Made by a program: the position numbers and the translations under genes
The notes under the pieces: generated by a model
Seen by the model: the letters and a program-made list of their open reading frames with translations, nothing else
Database searches by the model: none
What the model was told of the DNA's origin: nothing
Shown here: positions 6,779-7,316 of the stretch, piece after piece
Numbering within the stretch: the first letter of the stretch is position 1
How the letters are laid out: the number at the start of each line of letters is the position of its first letter
NCBI GenBank assembly: GCA_027064845.1
Contig: JAMOPC010000446.1
Coordinates: 1 to 7,316 of the forward strand
DNA length: 7,316 bases
Direction of reading: 5' to 3'
Origin: Desulfurococcales archaeon
GTDB taxonomy: Archaea > Thermoproteota > Thermoprotei_A > Sulfolobales > Desulfurococcaceae

Positions 6779-7048
6779 TTATTGTTCCTCTATTTTTAGC
6801 TTAAGATATTGATTACCAACCAATGCTATGTTGAAGAGATTCAAGCATAATTCTTTGTCAAAAACCTCTACTTCTCCTCTCAACTTAAGAACCCTGAGTA
6901 AATCTTTAGGAAGTTCGCTTTCGTTGAAAACTCTGGTTTCCTTATCCTTACATATACCTATAGATGACACCAAGTGTCTTGAAGCGAGTGTCTTTTCTTT
7001 TTCAATATAATCACATAAGTATATCCTTACAGTGATTTCTTTAATCAA
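6779..7048 (-). CDS. Hypothetical 89-residue soluble protein in the Mbh/Mrp-type operon
   Basis: I do not recognise this protein. It is 89 residues, soluble, without signal peptide or membrane segment, and has a mixed strand/helix pattern (strand-like 4-12, helix-like 46-56, strand-like 58-63, helix-like 64-75). It has three isolated cysteines (C12, C33, C68) and no CxxC motif. It starts with TTG at 7048, overlapping the NuoB-like stop by eight bases. The start is convincing because AAAGGAGGT at 7057-7065 stands eight bases upstream. Its position after a NuoB-like gene is where MbhK/NuoC-like subunits occur in Mbh-type operons. However, it is about half their length and I see no NuoC motif, so a reduced NuoC/MbhK or a lineage-specific accessory subunit are both open. 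Confidence 0.72.
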   Translation of the reverse strand: MIKEITVRIYLCDYIEKEKTLASRHLVSSIGICKDKETRVFNESELPKDLLRVLKLRGEVEVFDKELCLNLFNIALVGNQYLKLKIEEQ

Positions 7049-7316
7049 TTACAACGACCTCCTTTGATACCTTTTCTTTAACTAACCCGAGTAAGAGTGC
7101 TACTCCATAGATTATCGCTTCTGGTCTTGCCGGACATCCCGGAACGAATACTATCTTGTCGATCTCCACATTATGTTCTTCGAGGATTTTCTTGAACTCC
7201 TTGACCCCTCCTATAACTGAGTACGAATCATACCAAATCCCTCCACCAACAGCACATGCTCCTATAGCAAGAACGTATCTAGGTCGAGGAACAGCTCTGA
7301 GAGCATTTATAACCAT
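7041..7316 (-). CDS. NuoB/MbhJ-like iron-sulfur subunit, C-terminal part (5' partial)
   Basis: This is the C-terminal 91 residues of the small electron-transfer subunit homologous to complex I NuoB and to MbhJ/MbxJ. Such subunits carry the 4Fe-4S cluster that passes electrons to the catalytic site in the large NuoD-like subunit. Visible motifs are PRPRYVLAIGACAVGGG (10-26) and FVPGCPARPEAIIYG (57-71), giving the last two of four cluster cysteines, C21 and C61; the first two lie beyond the window. The codon at the very edge is ATG, but family alignment places it inside the protein, so it is not the start. The Mrp-type genes follow on the same strand. Whether the complex is a hydrogenase (Mbh), Mbx or sulfur reductase (Mbs) cannot be told without the NuoD-like partner. 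Confidence 0.9.
   Translation of the reverse strand: MVINALRAVPRPRYVLAIGACAVGGGIWYDSYSVIGGVKEFKKILEEHNVEIDKIVFVPGCPARPEAIIYGVALLLGLVKEKVSKEVVVID
7057..7065 (-). promoter_or_regulatory. Strong ribosome binding site for the TTG-started 89-residue gene
   Basis: AAAGGAGGT on the minus strand, a near-complete match to the anti-Shine-Dalgarno sequence, eight bases before the TTG at 7048 and inside the end of the NuoB-like gene. It makes the rare TTG start credible and suggests efficient translation. Confidence 0.65.

Noticed and set aside
6791..6800. A/T-rich stretch upstream of mrpF that resembles a TATA box (GCTAAAAATA on the minus strand)
   Set aside because: Common composition in this AT-rich DNA, inside the end of the 89-residue gene, without a clear BRE; an internal promoter cannot be supported.
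6828..7010. Plus-strand 60-residue frame opposite the 89-residue gene
   Set aside because: Ser/Leu-rich antisense frame; the minus-strand frame has the strong Shine-Dalgarno site and fits the operon.

Overview
The window looks like the chromosome of a hyperthermophilic archaeon, most likely a crenarchaeon of the Desulfurococcales (Staphylothermus-like). The evidence is AT-rich DNA, strong preference for AGA/AGG arginine and ATA isoleucine codons, proteins rich in I/V/Y/K/E, archaeal GGTGA-type Shine-Dalgarno sites, and archaeal gene families (WtpABC, Mbh-type Mrp subunits). The genus is an inference from gene content and style; no rRNA or marker gene is present to settle it.

Left part (1-2448, plus strand): a tungstate/molybdate ABC transporter operon, wtpA (5' end cut off by the window edge), wtpB and wtpC. 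WtpA binds the oxyanion outside the cell, WtpB is the membrane channel and WtpC is the ATPase. wtpB and wtpC overlap by four bases (ATGA). WtpC is a short version without the usual C-terminal regulatory domain.

Right part (7316-2441, minus strand): a tightly packed operon. In transcription order it has the C-terminal part of a NuoB-like iron-sulfur subunit, an unrecognised 89-residue soluble protein, then MrpF, MrpG, an MbhD-like subunit, a joined MbhE/MrpB subunit, MrpC, MrpE and MrpD. Genes touch, overlap or are at most 26 bases apart. The NuoB-like protein read together with the Mrp set indicates an energy-converting membrane complex of the Mbh/Mbx/Mbs type, in which reduced ferredoxin drives a redox reaction (proton or sulfur reduction) coupled to cation translocation. 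It is less likely to be a stand-alone Mrp antiporter. The window does not contain the large NuoD-like subunit, NuoH-like or NuoI-like subunits, so the electron acceptor cannot be named.

The two operons converge and their last genes overlap tail to tail by 8 bp. There is no gene-free stretch longer than 26 bases, and no RNA gene, mobile element, CRISPR array or clear terminator was seen. Points worth a second look are the NuoB-Mrp arrangement with its unusual order, the orphan 89-residue gene, the MbhE/MrpB fusion, the cysteine-bearing loop insertion in MrpD and the shortened WtpC.
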